Below are positions 1-10,640 of a DNA stretch of 64,000 bases, piece by piece. Positions within the stretch are counted from its first letter, which is position 1, and each line of letters begins with the position of its first letter. Below the pieces are notes generated by a model. That model worked only from the letters and a program-made list of their open reading frames with translations, did not search any database and was not told the DNA's origin. A program made the position numbers and the translations under genes. The stretch is from positions 68,964,905 through 69,028,904 of the forward strand of contig NC_067312.1 of the NCBI RefSeq assembly GCF_020740795.1, in the 5' to 3' direction. This DNA comes from Apus apus. Taxonomy: Eukaryota > Chordata > Aves > Apodiformes > Apodidae.

Positions 1-360
1 GCCAGGGTCTGGAGGGAATATTTAGCCAATAAAATGCACCACCGGGGTATCCGTGGCTCTGCGATGGTAAAACAGAGGTGGGAGTGTCTGCTGTATGAAG
101 AACAAACAGGCTGAGAATGGTTCATCCCCTCAGACCAGAGGCCAGATGTACCCATTTACCAAGGTGGCCAGATGCTCCCGGCCACACCAGTAAACGCACG
201 GCAGCCCAAGGCTGAGACAGATGATGCCATGAACCAAAACCCTGGTGAAGTTCTCAACAAAAAGTGGCAGCTGTGAGACCCTGGTGGTAATTCCTGTAAG
301 TTTTTCCTGCGGACAGAACATGCTGACCTGACTTTATTATTTTTTCTCTGCACTACACAG
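1..360 (+). other. PLPPR1: PLPPR1 intron (3' part)
   Basis: This is intron sequence upstream of the penultimate PLPPR1 coding exon. It ends in a pyrimidine-rich stretch and the acceptor CTACACAG at 353-360. Open frames on the minus strand here have no recognisable protein similarity and cross the splice site, so I read them as chance. Confidence 0.75.
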
Positions 361-492
361 GGGCTATGTGTTGTCCATAACTTTAAAGGCACTCATGGAG
401 CTCCTTCTAAACCGAAGCCTGAAGACCCACGAGGAATGCCACTAATGGCTTTTCCAAGAGTGGAAAGTCCTCTGGAGACACTGAGTGCACAG
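361..492 (+). CDS. PLPPR1: PLPPR1 penultimate coding exon
   Basis: The exon is 132 bp, phase 0 at both ends, with acceptor CTACACAG before it and donor CAG|GTACTG after it. It encodes 44 residues running GLCVVHNFKG ... MPLMAFPRVESPLETLSAQ. This is the cytoplasmic C-terminal tail of phospholipid phosphatase related 1 (PLPPR1/LPPR1/PRG-3), directly after the last membrane helix. The protein belongs to the lipid phosphate phosphatase superfamily but lacks a functional catalytic site. It is a multipass neuronal plasma-membrane protein linked to filopodia and neurite growth (family knowledge). The tail is almost identical to the mammalian sequence as I recall it. Upstream exons with the six membrane segments lie outside the window. 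Confidence 0.93.
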
Positions 493-2514
493 GTACTGCA
501 AATCCTCTCACCCAGACCATCACCAATGACATTTTCTATTATAGCAGAGAAAAAACTAGTGGTATGCATAACTACACAGGGAGCTGGTTTTACTCCTGCC
601 ATTAAACCAACTGAATAGAGTGAATTTGCATCCAGGAAGCTTGTTTTGAGCATACATCCAAAAGCTAAAGCAGTAGGATTTTACATGCCTCTGTATATTG
701 TGTTAATAAATTTTTGCTTAGAAGAGCAGAAAACTGAGAGAAAAGTAAAGATAATTCAGTCTAATTACACTTTGGGATGCTTTTGGGATGTCTTACGGAT
801 TTATTGTAACAGTTGTAATCCTGAGGATAAACTATGCTGTCCAGAAAAACATTATAGAGATTAGGTTTTTATCCTTGTTACTGTACAGTGTCTCCTATAA
901 GAAAAAGAAATCTTACACTGTTTTCTATCTCTAAGACATCAGAAGAGAAGTTGATAACATTCTTTCACGTTTTTTAAAAAATAGCCTAGCAGGATCATCA
1001 TTATTGATGGTGTTTCTGTTAAACTACAGACTTCAAATGGCTTGTGTTGGTGTAACTGAATCATACCCAGTCCTTTCAACATAGGCAAATGTCACCTGCC
1101 AAGAATTTCTGGAAACAAGGAGAAACTCTGTAGTTCATCAGTTATCTGAAATGCCCTGATGTAATTTATTTGTCCTTTAAATAGTGCTTGCTGCATTAGA
1201 TGGACCATCATTCCTGTGTACATAGTTTGTGACAAGATCATAGAATCATAGAATCATGGAATGGTTTGATTTGAAAGGGACCTTAAAGATCATTTGGTTC
1301 CAACCCTCTTGCATGGGCAGGGACACCTCGCAGTAGATCAGTAGTGACTTCTGTTAAATGTTCTGACAAATAAACTGAAAAGAGGAATTAAAAAAAAATG
1401 GAAAAGGCACTGTTTCTAATACTTGCAAATATTTTGCTGAACTGAAGAGTCAAGTTGGATTAGGCGAAGATCAGGCTTTAAACTGAATCTGCAGAACATT
1501 GTGCATTAACTGTTCCCTTGGCAGACTTGCAGTGCAGTAACTCAGTGCCAATGAGGTACCCACATTGCATCGTGGATGACTAAAGGGCTGGACAGGTGAG
1601 AATATACAGAGATTGTGAGAACAGTTTTTCTAGTCATCTGTTTATAGCTCCGGACTGTGAAGTGCAGGTAGGGACAAGGCCTTAATTCTTGATCTCTTCT
1701 CTAATCAACAAGGTCATCTCTGATTCAGGGATCAGCCTCTAAATGACCCTACATCTACCATGCAGGAGTAGATGAGGAAAAAGTGGTCTGAAGCTGTTAC
1801 AGGCAAAACTTTGGGAGTGGCTGCTCATTACTGGTGCTTAGGACATGGGTGCTGCATTGCCCTGCTCTGTGCAGATTGCTGCTTCCATTCCCACTCTTGC
1901 TTTGCCCTGCAGCTACACAAACCCTGCAGATGCAGTATGGTCCAAGGACAACTTCAGGACACTGAAGTCCTGCTTCCTAGAAGGCTGAATCAACACTGTT
2001 TCCACCTAAAGAGAACTACTTGTGTTGTGGCATGTCTGTGGCTGCTGGTGTTGCAGCATAAGGAGCCCACCTCAGTTATGTCCTCTAGTGTCAAACTGCA
2101 TGGGATCAACATGCACCCATCACATGAGGCCAAACCATGGTCTGCTGGGCTCTTCATGACTGAGGGCAGAACCACTGTGTTAGTTCTGTGACCGCATGAA
2201 GTACCGCAGCTGGTACTGACACATCCTCTGGACAGGACCCAGTCCAGGTTCAAGAATGGGAAAAGTGTCACCATGTTTTCCAAGCCTGGTGCTGGGTGCT
2301 GACAGCCCAGGAGCAGGGCTGGAATTCAGCCATTTCCACCATCAGCTCGGGCCAGGCAGCTGTCACGTTACTTTTGTCTCCTCATTTCAAAGCCCCACGT
2401 TAGCTGGGCAACAGGTTCACTAGTGATGGATTTTCTCATTCGTTTTACACACTAGGCAATGTAAATGCCAAAACCTATAAAAATGTTCATGTGTTTGTCT
2501 TTTCCTCTTTGCAG
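493..2514 (+). other. PLPPR1: PLPPR1 last intron
   Basis: This 2.0-kb phase-0 intron is bounded by GTACTG and a pyrimidine-rich acceptor ending TCTTTGCAG. It carries one short CR1 fragment at 1237-1335. Open frames at 1772-2191 and on the opposite strand at 1990-2283 show no recognisable protein and no splice context, so they are not called as genes. Confidence 0.85.
1237..1335 (-). mobile_element. CR1 LINE 3'-end fragment
   Basis: The stretch starts with ATCATAGAATCATAGAATCA and continues through AAAGGGACCTTAAAGATCAT and CAACCCTCTTGCATGGGCAG. Read on the minus strand this is the 3' untranslated end of a CR1 element, the dominant bird LINE. Only about 100 bp remain, inside the last PLPPR1 intron. 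Confidence 0.85.
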
Positions 2515-2547
2515 AATCACTCTGCCTCCATGACTGAAGTAACCTGA
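2515..2547 (+). CDS. PLPPR1: PLPPR1 terminal coding exon (10 codons plus stop)
   Basis: After the acceptor TTTGCAG the frame reads NHSASMTEVT and stops at TGA 2545-2547. Joined in phase 0 to the previous exon (...LSAQ), this gives the expected PLPPR1 C-terminus. The coding part of the exon is only 33 bp, so an ORF finder alone would miss it. The rest of the exon is 3'UTR. Confidence 0.93.
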   Translation, partial: NHSASMTEVT

Positions 2548-4200
2548 GGTGGAAGATTGGCCACAGAAGCTATTTTTTATTACCCTCCAGTACGATACTC
2601 TAAGACACACAGTTACTAAATGTCTAACTGTGATGACCAGTATTATGTTATGTCTAGTTAGAGGCTAATGTTTTGTACTTTTTTTGTATGAGGAAGTGAC
2701 GTAGCTTGCCCTGATTTTTTTGTCAGCTTTAATATTATTATGCCAGAATTTAAAAGCAAAATGGAAAAAGAAAAAAAAAAAACCCACAACATTTTCTTGT
2801 TTAAAGTGTGCACTGAGGAACCACACCTATGGAATTGTTGATGTTGTTATGTGGTATTTGTACACAATTTTTTTTTTTTCATTTTTTAATTTATATATCT
2901 TGGGGAAAAAAAAAAATCACTTTTACCTTTTCTTACCATAAGAAGTGCTTCTACCAGTGGTTCAGATTCTGATCTGAGCAAGCTCAGCATTGATCTGAAG
3001 TAACTGCATTTAAGAGAACTGAGATTAAAATAGTGGTGATCAGGAATCTAACCCGATGATACCATCCATAAGGAAAAAAATACCCATCCTTGACTCAGTG
3101 AGCTGCTTAAGCATTCCTTGGCATATGGATGTCAGTTTGCCATCTGCATCCTTAAGCACCTCCCTGAGTCAAAGCCTGGTTGTTCTGGTGTGGGTGATTG
3201 TGCTAGTTAATCACAGAATGACTAAAACAGCGTACTCGGTTTGCAATATAGACAGGCTGGACATGGAAATTTATTAGTAGTAGCTGATAGCATGTGAGCT
3301 GACTATACCATCTCCCTAGAGATCCCACCACAACCCTCCTGTTGTCACCTCCCGAGGCCCAGCTGATGCTCCCAGTGGAACCTGGCTTCAGGAATCGACT
3401 ATGGGGATATACAGCCACCACTGTGGAGCTGGGCTGTGCCTTCAGCGCCTCATGACTTCATCACCCATTCGCAGGGGAACAGGTCACGCTGCCCGTGGGG
3501 AAGGGACCACACTTCTCCAGCAGAGCAGCATCCCTTTGGCATTCGGACTGGGGTAACTGACAAGCCAGTTGTGCCCCCCAACAGTGTCATTTTCACTCGG
3601 GGGCGTTGGCAGCTCGAAAAGAAGAACCAAAACACTAACAGAGTCTGTAGTAGCAGTCTGCGTTTTTGTAAATTCTGCCGTATGGAATTTATATCAAAAC
3701 TGCTATTGTACAGTTTAACAACTTTGTTTAAGGGGGAAAAAAAAGAAAAGAAAAAAAAAAAGACAATGGGGGTGGGGGGAAGAACAAAAAAGAGCCCATT
3801 TGTGATGGCTAAAACTGGGGCAAAGGCTTAATTATGTGACTTTTCACTGTTCCTAGGATTTTCCTGCATCTCATTCTTCTAGCATGGTGATAACTACTGT
3901 GTCTCCTTTAAAGAATGGAGCCTTTGTCTGTACTTTTACTGGAATGTTTACTTCACATTTTCATGTCCCTGGCTTTTTTTGTATATTTTTTTCCAAAACA
4001 GATGAAAAAAAAAAAAATTGTCAAAAAACAAAACTGTGTAGCCTGATCTCTTTCAGTGACACACAGAAAATCTGGGATGTCTGTTTGTCTCGTGGTGTTT
4101 CTTCCTGGTTGTTATTTTTTTCTGACCCACTGAAGTCTGCTTCAGCAGACGTCATCCGTGTAAGGATCATGCTCCATGCAGGATTTCTGTGACCATGAGG
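2548..4200 (+). other. PLPPR1: PLPPR1 3'UTR (end not fixed)
   Basis: The DNA after the stop has a 3'UTR look: AT-rich, with A and T homopolymers (2761-2785, 2868-2895, 3735-3765, 4005-4020) and no coding similarity. I see no canonical AATAAA before 5564-5569, which lies downstream of a CR1 insertion. The 3' end is therefore either at a non-canonical signal before about 4.2 kb or near 5.6 kb. RNA evidence would decide. The open frames at 3436-3831 and 4021-4805 look like chance. Confidence 0.55.
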
Positions 4201-5072
4201 AGCCATCCATAGTGTTCTGGGTCTCTCACTACAGCTTTGACCCAAATTCCACAGGGAAAATTTCTGCTGATTTGCTTTGGCGGCGGAACCAGTCCTTGCT
4301 CTTGATAATGAGATGTTGGACACTCTGCTCAGTATGCCCAGCCAGCAGCTCCTAACTCCACTCATACTGCAGAGGGTCAGTGGGGGGTGAATTCCAAGAC
4401 AACAGCTTTGCATCCTATTGCCCAGATTTTGCAGGTGTGGACCCTGGGCTGTGTTCCTCCCAAGTGTGCTGTTAGCATGGCTTGAGGCTTGTGTTCCTGG
4501 CCAGTACCTTCCACAGAACTGGCAATGGTGGTGTCCCCCTCTGCTTGTCCTCCAGCATGATGACACAGGCAGGTTTTCTGAAGGTGGAACACATGGTTCT
4601 GAGTTTCTTCCCCATCCTCCAGGCTGCAGAAGGATTTGAATCTCCGTTTTTCACTTCCTCCTTCCAGTTGCAGTGCAGCACAGTGAGAGGCACCTCTCTG
4701 CACTTTGAAATGAGTAAGTGAGCCCCACTCTCTTCTCAGACACAGGATGTGGGGGTGGAAGCACCCAGAGGTCTGCAGACAGATGCAGATCTTGTTTGCA
4801 CACACTTGTCTGAAGGTGCCCTACTTCTGGATGATGGGTGAGATGTAGCTGGACCTACCACACATGGTCACAGTGTTTCCTCTTGGCTAGCTCTGTGTGT
4901 TTCCTGCCGTGTTAGATTTAGAGCACCTCCAGCCTTTTCCAGCTGACAGGTAAAGCCCTGCACAGGACAGCTAAACCTAACAGCAGATTTGCTTTTCCCA
5001 GGTGCCTTTCCCTTCAAGAGCAATGCATGTCCACCTCCTGCAACACGTGACTCAGTGAAAAAGCAGTCCTTT
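4201..5072. other. PLPPR1 downstream sequence, no feature
   Basis: This is moderately GC-rich unique-looking sequence with several overlapping open frames on both strands (4021-4805) that have no recognisable product and no codon pattern I trust. It could be distal 3'UTR or intergenic DNA. Confidence 0.4.
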
Positions 5073-5440
5073 GGATCATAGAATCACAGAATGGTTTGGG
5101 TGGGAAGGAACTTTAACATGGGTAGGGACACCTCCCATTAGACTCGGTTGCTCAGAGCCCCATCCAACCTGCCCTTGAACACTTCCACAACTTCCCTGGG
5201 CATCCTGTGCTGCTGTCTCACCACCATCAGGAAAGAATTGCTTCCTAATGTCTAACCTAAATCTTCCCTCTTCCAGTTTGAACCATTCACCCTTGTCTTA
5301 TCACTGCAAGCCCCTGTAAAAAGCCCCTCCCCAGCTCTCCTGTAGCCCCTTCAGGTACTGGAAGGTGCTATGAGTTCTCCCCACAGCCTTGCCTTCTCCA
5401 GGCTGAACTAGCCCAACTGTCTAAGCCTGTCTTCATAATT
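5073..5440 (-). mobile_element. CR1 LINE fragment
   Basis: The segment begins with ATCATAGAATCACAGAATGG and contains the usual antisense CR1 phrases, such as CCCATCCAACCTGCCC, CCTAATGTCTAACCTAAATC and CCCCTCCCCAGCTCTCCTGTAGCCCC in degraded form. It is the 3' part of a CR1 on the minus strand, 5'-truncated as is typical. An AATAAA at 5564-5569 (+) lies just beyond it. Confidence 0.9.
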
Positions 5441-5689
5441 TCATGGATTCTTCATGGATTTTTACTATTCTTTTACTTCCTGTATTAAGATGCATAATTC
5501 TCTCTGTGTTGTGTGCAGTGGGCTTGGGCAGCTCACAATGGCTTATGTGGTCCAGCTGCATAAAATAAACCCATTACAGTGGCTAGCTTTTCATCATGGA
5601 CCTACATAGATGGGCTGAGAACCCCCCATTGGGCACTGCTGGTGTCCCAAATCTGGTCCTTCAACTGGTGTGCAAAGAGCCAGTCATCA

Positions 5690-6110
5690 CTCTGAGTGGA
5701 GAGACTGGTCGTTCTCTCTGGTCTGCAGAGCAGGCACTGGGCACTGAGCAGCAGGCAGCACGCCTGCTGGGAGACAGGTGGGGTCTTCTATCCAAGATAG
5801 CACCAAAGGAGAAACTGCAAGAAAATACATGATTGGTTAGTGATGATTTATTCACCACTCCTACTCAACATACACTGCTAAGCTTGTGCTCACAGCATTC
5901 AGGGAGGGTTACCAGGTAGCACTCTCATTACTCACAAAGGGGTGACTTTCAGCATTAAAATTCACTATGGTAACTAGAGGTTATATCTTCACCCTATCAG
6001 CTACCACTAAATTCTTTCTAACCTCGGTCAGTGTTGTGGATCCTGCATCTATACAATGGTTACATGTAAATGTGGTCTGGGGCATCCAGCTGTGCTGTCA
6101 CAGATGAAGT
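5690..6110 (+). repeat. Inverted repeat, left arm
   Basis: This segment matches the reverse complement of 12560-12990. Shared landmarks include GGAGACAGGTGGGGTCTTCT, CTATCCAAGATAGCACCAAA, ACATGATTGGTTAGTGATGA and GTGCTCACAGCATT. Identity is about 90-95% by eye over the first 250 bp and then falls. The arm is no repeat family I recognise. It may be two opposite copies of an interspersed element, or a local inverted duplication enclosing about 6.5 kb. Confidence 0.8.
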
Positions 6111-6721
6111 GTTTTGACATGGTGATTATTTAGCAGTGATTCAAAACTTACTCCTCAAAAGACCGAATTTTGCAAGTACTTAATAATTAACCAATTTAAA
6201 GATTGCCAAGTGATTCAGTAGAATACGTTATAATTAAAACAGTGACTTAACTACAGATTTGAGAATTACAAAATTCACACTAGCTTACTGCAAGACATCC
6301 AAAACTAATTTACAGGTACAAACACAGACAGACATATTTTGGCTCAGTGAAATACAGACATCCACTCTCGTGAAGGCAAACATCAATTTCTCATGAAATT
6401 TAAAACCATGGGAAGGCAATTTGAAGAGGCTAGAACATAGCTAAAATTTCCCTCTTCAAGTATGGAGTAAGGAGTCACAACACATCAGCTCTTCTCAATG
6501 GGCCATAACTGAGTCCAGATGATACCCTGGCCCTCCAACAGCTCTGCTGGCAGACAGTCCTCTGGGAGCTAGTACCTGAGAGGTCTTCCAACCTTGGGGA
6601 TTGGCTGGTCACAGCGCACCACAATCCAGGGGAGCTCAAAAGGTCTCCCTGGGAATTGCTGTGTACAGGGTCCAAAATAATGGACCATTTTGGCCCAGCT
6701 TGGATGGTGAAATACTCTGGT
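6111..6721. other. Intergenic, no feature
   Basis: AT-rich sequence without coding similarity. The minus-strand open frame at 6475-6768 runs into the CR1 terminus and is not supported. Confidence 0.5.
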
Positions 6722-7990
6722 AGAATCATAGAATCATAAAGGTTGGAAGAGACCTTAAAGTTCACCAAGCTCTAAACCCCGTGCCCTGAGCAGGGAACCC
6801 CACCACTAGACCAGGTTGCACAAAATCTCATCCAGCCTGGCCCTAAAAGCCTCCAGGGATGGGGCATCAACAACCTCCCTGGGCAACCCATTCCAGTTCC
6901 TCATGACCCTCACAGTGAAGAATTTCTTCCTCATGTCTAACCTAAATCTCCCCTCTCTCAGTTTAAAACCATTACCCCTTGTTCTATCACTGTCTTCCCT
7001 GATGAAAAGCCCCTCCCCAGCTTTCCTGTAGCCCCTCCAAGTACTGGAAGATGCTATAAGGTCTCTCCTTGAGCCTTCTCTTCTCTTCTCCAGCCCCAAA
7101 TCTCTCAGCCTGTTTTCACAGCAGAGCTGCTCCAGGCCTTTGATCATCTTGGAAGCCCTTCTCTGGACCCTCTCCAACAGATCTATATCTTTCTTGTGTT
7201 GGGGGCCCCAGAGCTGTACACAGTATTCCAGGTGGGGTCTCACCAGAGCAGAGTAGAGGGGCAGAATCCCCTCCCTGGCCCTGCTGGCCACACTTCTCTT
7301 GATGCAGCCCAGGACACAACTGGCTCCAGCACACACTGGTGGCTCATATCAAGCTTCTCATCTACTACCACCCCCAAGTCCTTCTCCTCAGCACTGGTCT
7401 CCAGCCATTCTTTCCCCATCCTGTGTTTGTGCCTGGGGTTGTGCCGACCCAAATACAGGACTTTGCACTTGGCCTTGTTGATCTTCATGAGGTTGGCACT
7501 GGCCCCACCTCTCCAGCCTGTCAAGCCCCCTCTGGATGGTCCCTTCCCTCTTGGGGATCAACCACACCACCCAGCTTGGTATCATCAGCAAACTTGCTGA
7601 GGATACACTCAATCCGACTGTCCATGTCTCCAGCAAAGATGTTGGACAGCACTGGTCCCAGTACTGACCCCTGAGGGACACCACTTGTCACCTGCCTCCA
7701 TTTGGACATTGAGCCAGTGACCACAACTCTCTGGGTGTGCCCATCCAGCCAGTCTCTTATCCACTGAGTGGTTCATCTGTCAAATCCATGCCTTGTCAGT
7801 TTGGAGACCAGGATGTCATGTGGGACAGCGTCAAAGGCCTTGCACAAATCCAGGTAGATGACATCAGCTGCACTGCCACCATCCACCATCTCTGTGGCCT
7901 TGCTGTAGAAGTTCAACAGATTGGTCAGGCATGACTTGCCGTTAGTGAAGCCCTGTTGGCTGTCACCAGTCACCTCTTTGCCCCACATGA
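6722..7990 (-). mobile_element. CR1 LINE, long 3' fragment with ORF2 (reverse transcriptase) remnant
   Basis: On the minus strand this is about 1.27 kb of CR1, running from the C-terminal half of the ORF2 reverse transcriptase to the 3' terminus. Fragments of the RT frame are visible in order: [19 protein letters not shown] (7773-7988), [14 protein letters not shown] and the catalytic-type FADDT (7521-7724), then [18 protein letters not shown] and the final [19 protein letters not shown] (6806-7336). The pieces lie in different frames, so frameshifts have disabled it. The 5' part (endonuclease, ORF1) is absent, as in most bird CR1 copies. The 3' end carries the AATCATAGAATC-type terminus. Confidence 0.95.
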
Positions 7991-8014
7991 GAGACCACCC
8001 CCTTAACAGCTCCC

Positions 8015-8740
8015 GAAATAGTGCTAATTAACAATAGCTGCCACTAATCAGTTCTGAAATATGCTAATTAAATACGGTGTGGTCAAGCCCTAAATAGGTT
8101 AATTAGGATAAGTGGTTATTTGGAGCAGCTGGGTGGAGGAGTAATGAAGGGGGTTAATTAAGGGCAGAAGGTTAATTAGAAGGCTAATTAGGGTGAGATG
8201 TTAATTAGTAGGGGTTAATTAGGGGGTTAATGAGGGGTAATTAGGGATGTGGGTTGTATATTGGGTGGGATTATAATGAGGAGATAATTAAGGGTGGGGT
8301 TGGTTAATTATAGTGTGGTTAGCATTGGGAGAATAATTAGGGGGTATTTAGGGGGTTGGGGTAAATAACGAGTAAATAAAGGTGGTTGGGATTAATTAGG
8401 CATGTTATTGGGGTTTGGGGTAATTAAAGGTGGGGATAATTAAGAAGGGGTTCTAATTAATAGTGGGGTAAGTAAGGCAGTAATTAATTAGGGGTGGGTA
8501 AATTGTTTGGGTTAAGGGTGGGTTCAACAAACTAGTGGCAATTAAGACAGTTGATTATACTTAATTAAAGGCTAGGGATTGATTAATTAGGGGTAATTAA
8601 GGGTGGTAGTTGACTAATTAGTGTTAAAGAAGGCTGTGGAATAATGAAGGGGTAATTAAGGTATGGATGATTATATCAGCTTAGTTAAGGCTGTTAATTG
8701 ATTATTTTGGGGTTAATTAGTTGTTAATGAGCTTAAGCTC
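8015..8740 (+). repeat. Degenerate minisatellite of TTAATTAGGGG-type units
   Basis: About 0.7 kb is made of variants of GGGGTTAATTAG: for example GGGGTTAATTAAGGG, GGTTAATTAGAAGGCTAATT and GGGGTTAATTAGGGGG. Spacing is irregular, around 11-25 bp. Nearly all G runs are on the plus strand. The TAATTA core is also the general homeodomain recognition core, but no function can be claimed from that. It starts where the CR1 ends. Confidence 0.85.
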
Positions 8741-8754
8741 CCTCCTGCTGGAGG

Positions 8755-9037
8755 GGCCCACATCTGGGGGTGGAGCCAGATATGGCAGGTGGGCCCAGAT
8801 GTAGGGGTGGGAGGCATAGCTATGGGGCAGGCCACACATATAGGGGGTGGGACCCATATGTAGAGGATGAGACCTATACATATGGGGCAGGACCTACGTT
8901 ATAGGGAGGAAGACCTACTTTGATGGGTGGGGGGACCCAGGTTTCATGAGACAGGTCCCAGACATAGGGATGGGCATACACTTATGGAGTAGAAACTACT
9001 TCTATGGGGCAGAATGAACATACAGGAAGTGGGACCC
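8755..9037 (+). repeat. Degenerate ~24-28 bp tandem array (CACATATAGGGGGTGGGACC-like)
   Basis: Units resemble GGGACCCACATATAGGGGG with many substitutions (CCAGATGTAGGGGTGGG, CACACATATAGGGGGTGGG, CCCATATGTAGAGGATGAG). The array resumes at 9958 after an LTR insertion, so it pre-dates the insertion. It is a G-rich plus strand, like both neighbouring arrays. Confidence 0.8.
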
Positions 9038-9957
9038 TGTTCTGGTTTGGTGGGTTTTTTGGTAGCAGGGGAAGGGCCCCATGAGTGGCTCTGGTAAGAA
9101 GCTGAGAAGCTCCCCCTGCTCCAAACCCAGCCAATGGATGCACCTCTGCCATTAGCATGTGAATGAACTGAGATAACACCTGAGCAGAAGAGAGGTAGAA
9201 CTGTGCTGGAGAGGGAGAGCAGTGCTGGTGGTTGGTGAGGAGGAAGGGGAAGAAGATGCCCAAGCAGAAGTTTCCCTGCAGCCCATGGCGAGCTGGCAGC
9301 TGTCCCCCTGCACTCGTGGAGGAACGTGGTGGAACATTCCCTGAAGGTGCCAGGAGGGGTGAATGTGCACTTGGATCTGCAGCCATGGAGGACCCCACAC
9401 CAGGGGAGGTGCCTGTTCCCTGAGCAGCCCGTGACTCTGTGGGAAGCCCAGGCTGGAGCAGCTCCGGACCTGGTGGGAAGGACTCATGAAGGAGAGGTTT
9501 GTAGAGGACTCTCTCCCATGGGAGGGACCCCGTGGGGAAGCAGGGCAGGGCTGTAAGGAATCCTTCTTCCTGAGGAGGAAGGAGCAGCAGGAACCACCAG
9601 CCTGTGAACTGACTCTAAACCCCATCCCCCTGTGCTGCTGGGGGGAAGGAGGGAGAGAAACCGGGAACAAAGGGATTTGGGGCTGGGAAGAAGGGAGGGG
9701 TGGGGGTAACATATGCAAGCCCTGCTCTGTGTGTGTCTGTGTCCTGTGTGTGTTTGATTAGTGTGAAATTAAATTATTATTTTTTTTCCCCAAGTTGAGT
9801 CTGTTTTGCCTGGGACCTTAATGGGTGAAGAACCCCCCGTGTCCTCTGTCTCAACCCATGAGCTTTGTCCTCCTCATCCCAGAGTGTGTGTGTGGGGAGC
9901 TGAGTGAGTGGCCATGGGGCTGTTCCTTGGTTGTTGTGTTGGGCCCAAACCAGGACA
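9038..9957 (+). mobile_element. Solo-LTR-like element (endogenous retrovirus) with 5-bp target duplication
   Basis: The element is 920 bp, begins TGTTCTGGTTTGG and ends CCAAACCAGGACA, so it has TG...CA termini that are near-perfect inverted repeats. GACCC occurs directly before it (9033-9037) and directly after it (9958-9962), consistent with a 5-bp target duplication. A poly(A) signal variant ATTAAA sits at 9768-9773, followed by a T-rich tract and about 160 bp resembling R/U5, which sets the plus orientation. No internal viral genes are present, so it is probably a solo LTR left by recombination. A 5-bp duplication fits an ERVL-type element, but the class is inferred. Open frames inside it are not genes. 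Confidence 0.75.
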
Positions 9958-10010
9958 GACCCACATATAGGGGGTGCAACCCACATATAGGGCATGTTGC
10001 AGGTGCTGTG
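9958..10010 (+). repeat. Continuation of the CACATATAGGGGG array
   Basis: The sequence GACCCACATATAGGGGGTG and a second partial unit continue the array interrupted by the LTR at 9038-9957. Confidence 0.75.
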
Positions 10011-10074
10011 AGACGCAGAGAGCACAGGGTGCCTGGACCCCTGTGCCACCCCCGGACCCTACATACCAGCCCGT

Positions 10075-10640
10075 GGTGGGGTCTTGGGGGAATTGGGGCA
10101 GTTTGGGTGATCTGGGGGAAAAGTGGGGGGTTTGGGGAGGATGTGGTGGGTTTTGGAGTCATTTGGAAGATTTTCATGATTTGCAGGTGCATGTTGGCAA
10201 TCTGGGGGGAAACCCAGGGGATTTGGGAGAAATTTGAGGGATTTGGGGGTAATTTGAGCAAAATTTAGGGGAATTTAAAGGAAATTGAGGCATCTGGAGC
10301 AATCTGGGGAGTTTTGCATTTTCAGGGTGATATGGGGAATTTGAGGAGGATTTAGAAGTTAATTTGGGTGATTCTGGAGAAATCTGGGGGATCTAGAGGG
10401 AATCTGAGGGCCTAAGAGGGAAATATGGGGCAAATTTGGAGGAGGGGTATTTGGGTGAATTTGATGCAAATTTGGGGGGTTCTAGTGAAAAATTATGGGT
10501 CTTAGCCATAACTTTGGGGAGTTTTGGAGCAATTTGAGGGGCTTGGGGGATTTGGGAGATTTTGGACCAAGTTTTTTTAATTTGGAGCCATTTTTCAGAA
10601 TTTTGGGGTTTGAAATCAATTTGGTTAACTTAGGTCTCTG
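10075..10640 (+). repeat. Degenerate G-rich array (GGGGAATTTGGG-type)
   Basis: About 0.56 kb consists of variants of GGGGGATTTGGGGG and AATTTGAGGGATTTGGG with irregular spacing. It is strongly G-rich on the plus strand, with many runs of three or more G, so G-quadruplex formation is plausible. It contains chance open frames (9825-10268, 9974-10237, 10495-10854) that I do not call as genes. Confidence 0.85.

Noticed and set aside
6806-7988. Reverse-transcriptase-like frames as a host gene
   Set aside because: They are frameshifted pieces of a truncated CR1 LINE.
9152-9761. 188-aa and other frames within the LTR
   Set aside because: They lie wholly inside the LTR, on both strands, and carry no recognisable viral domain.
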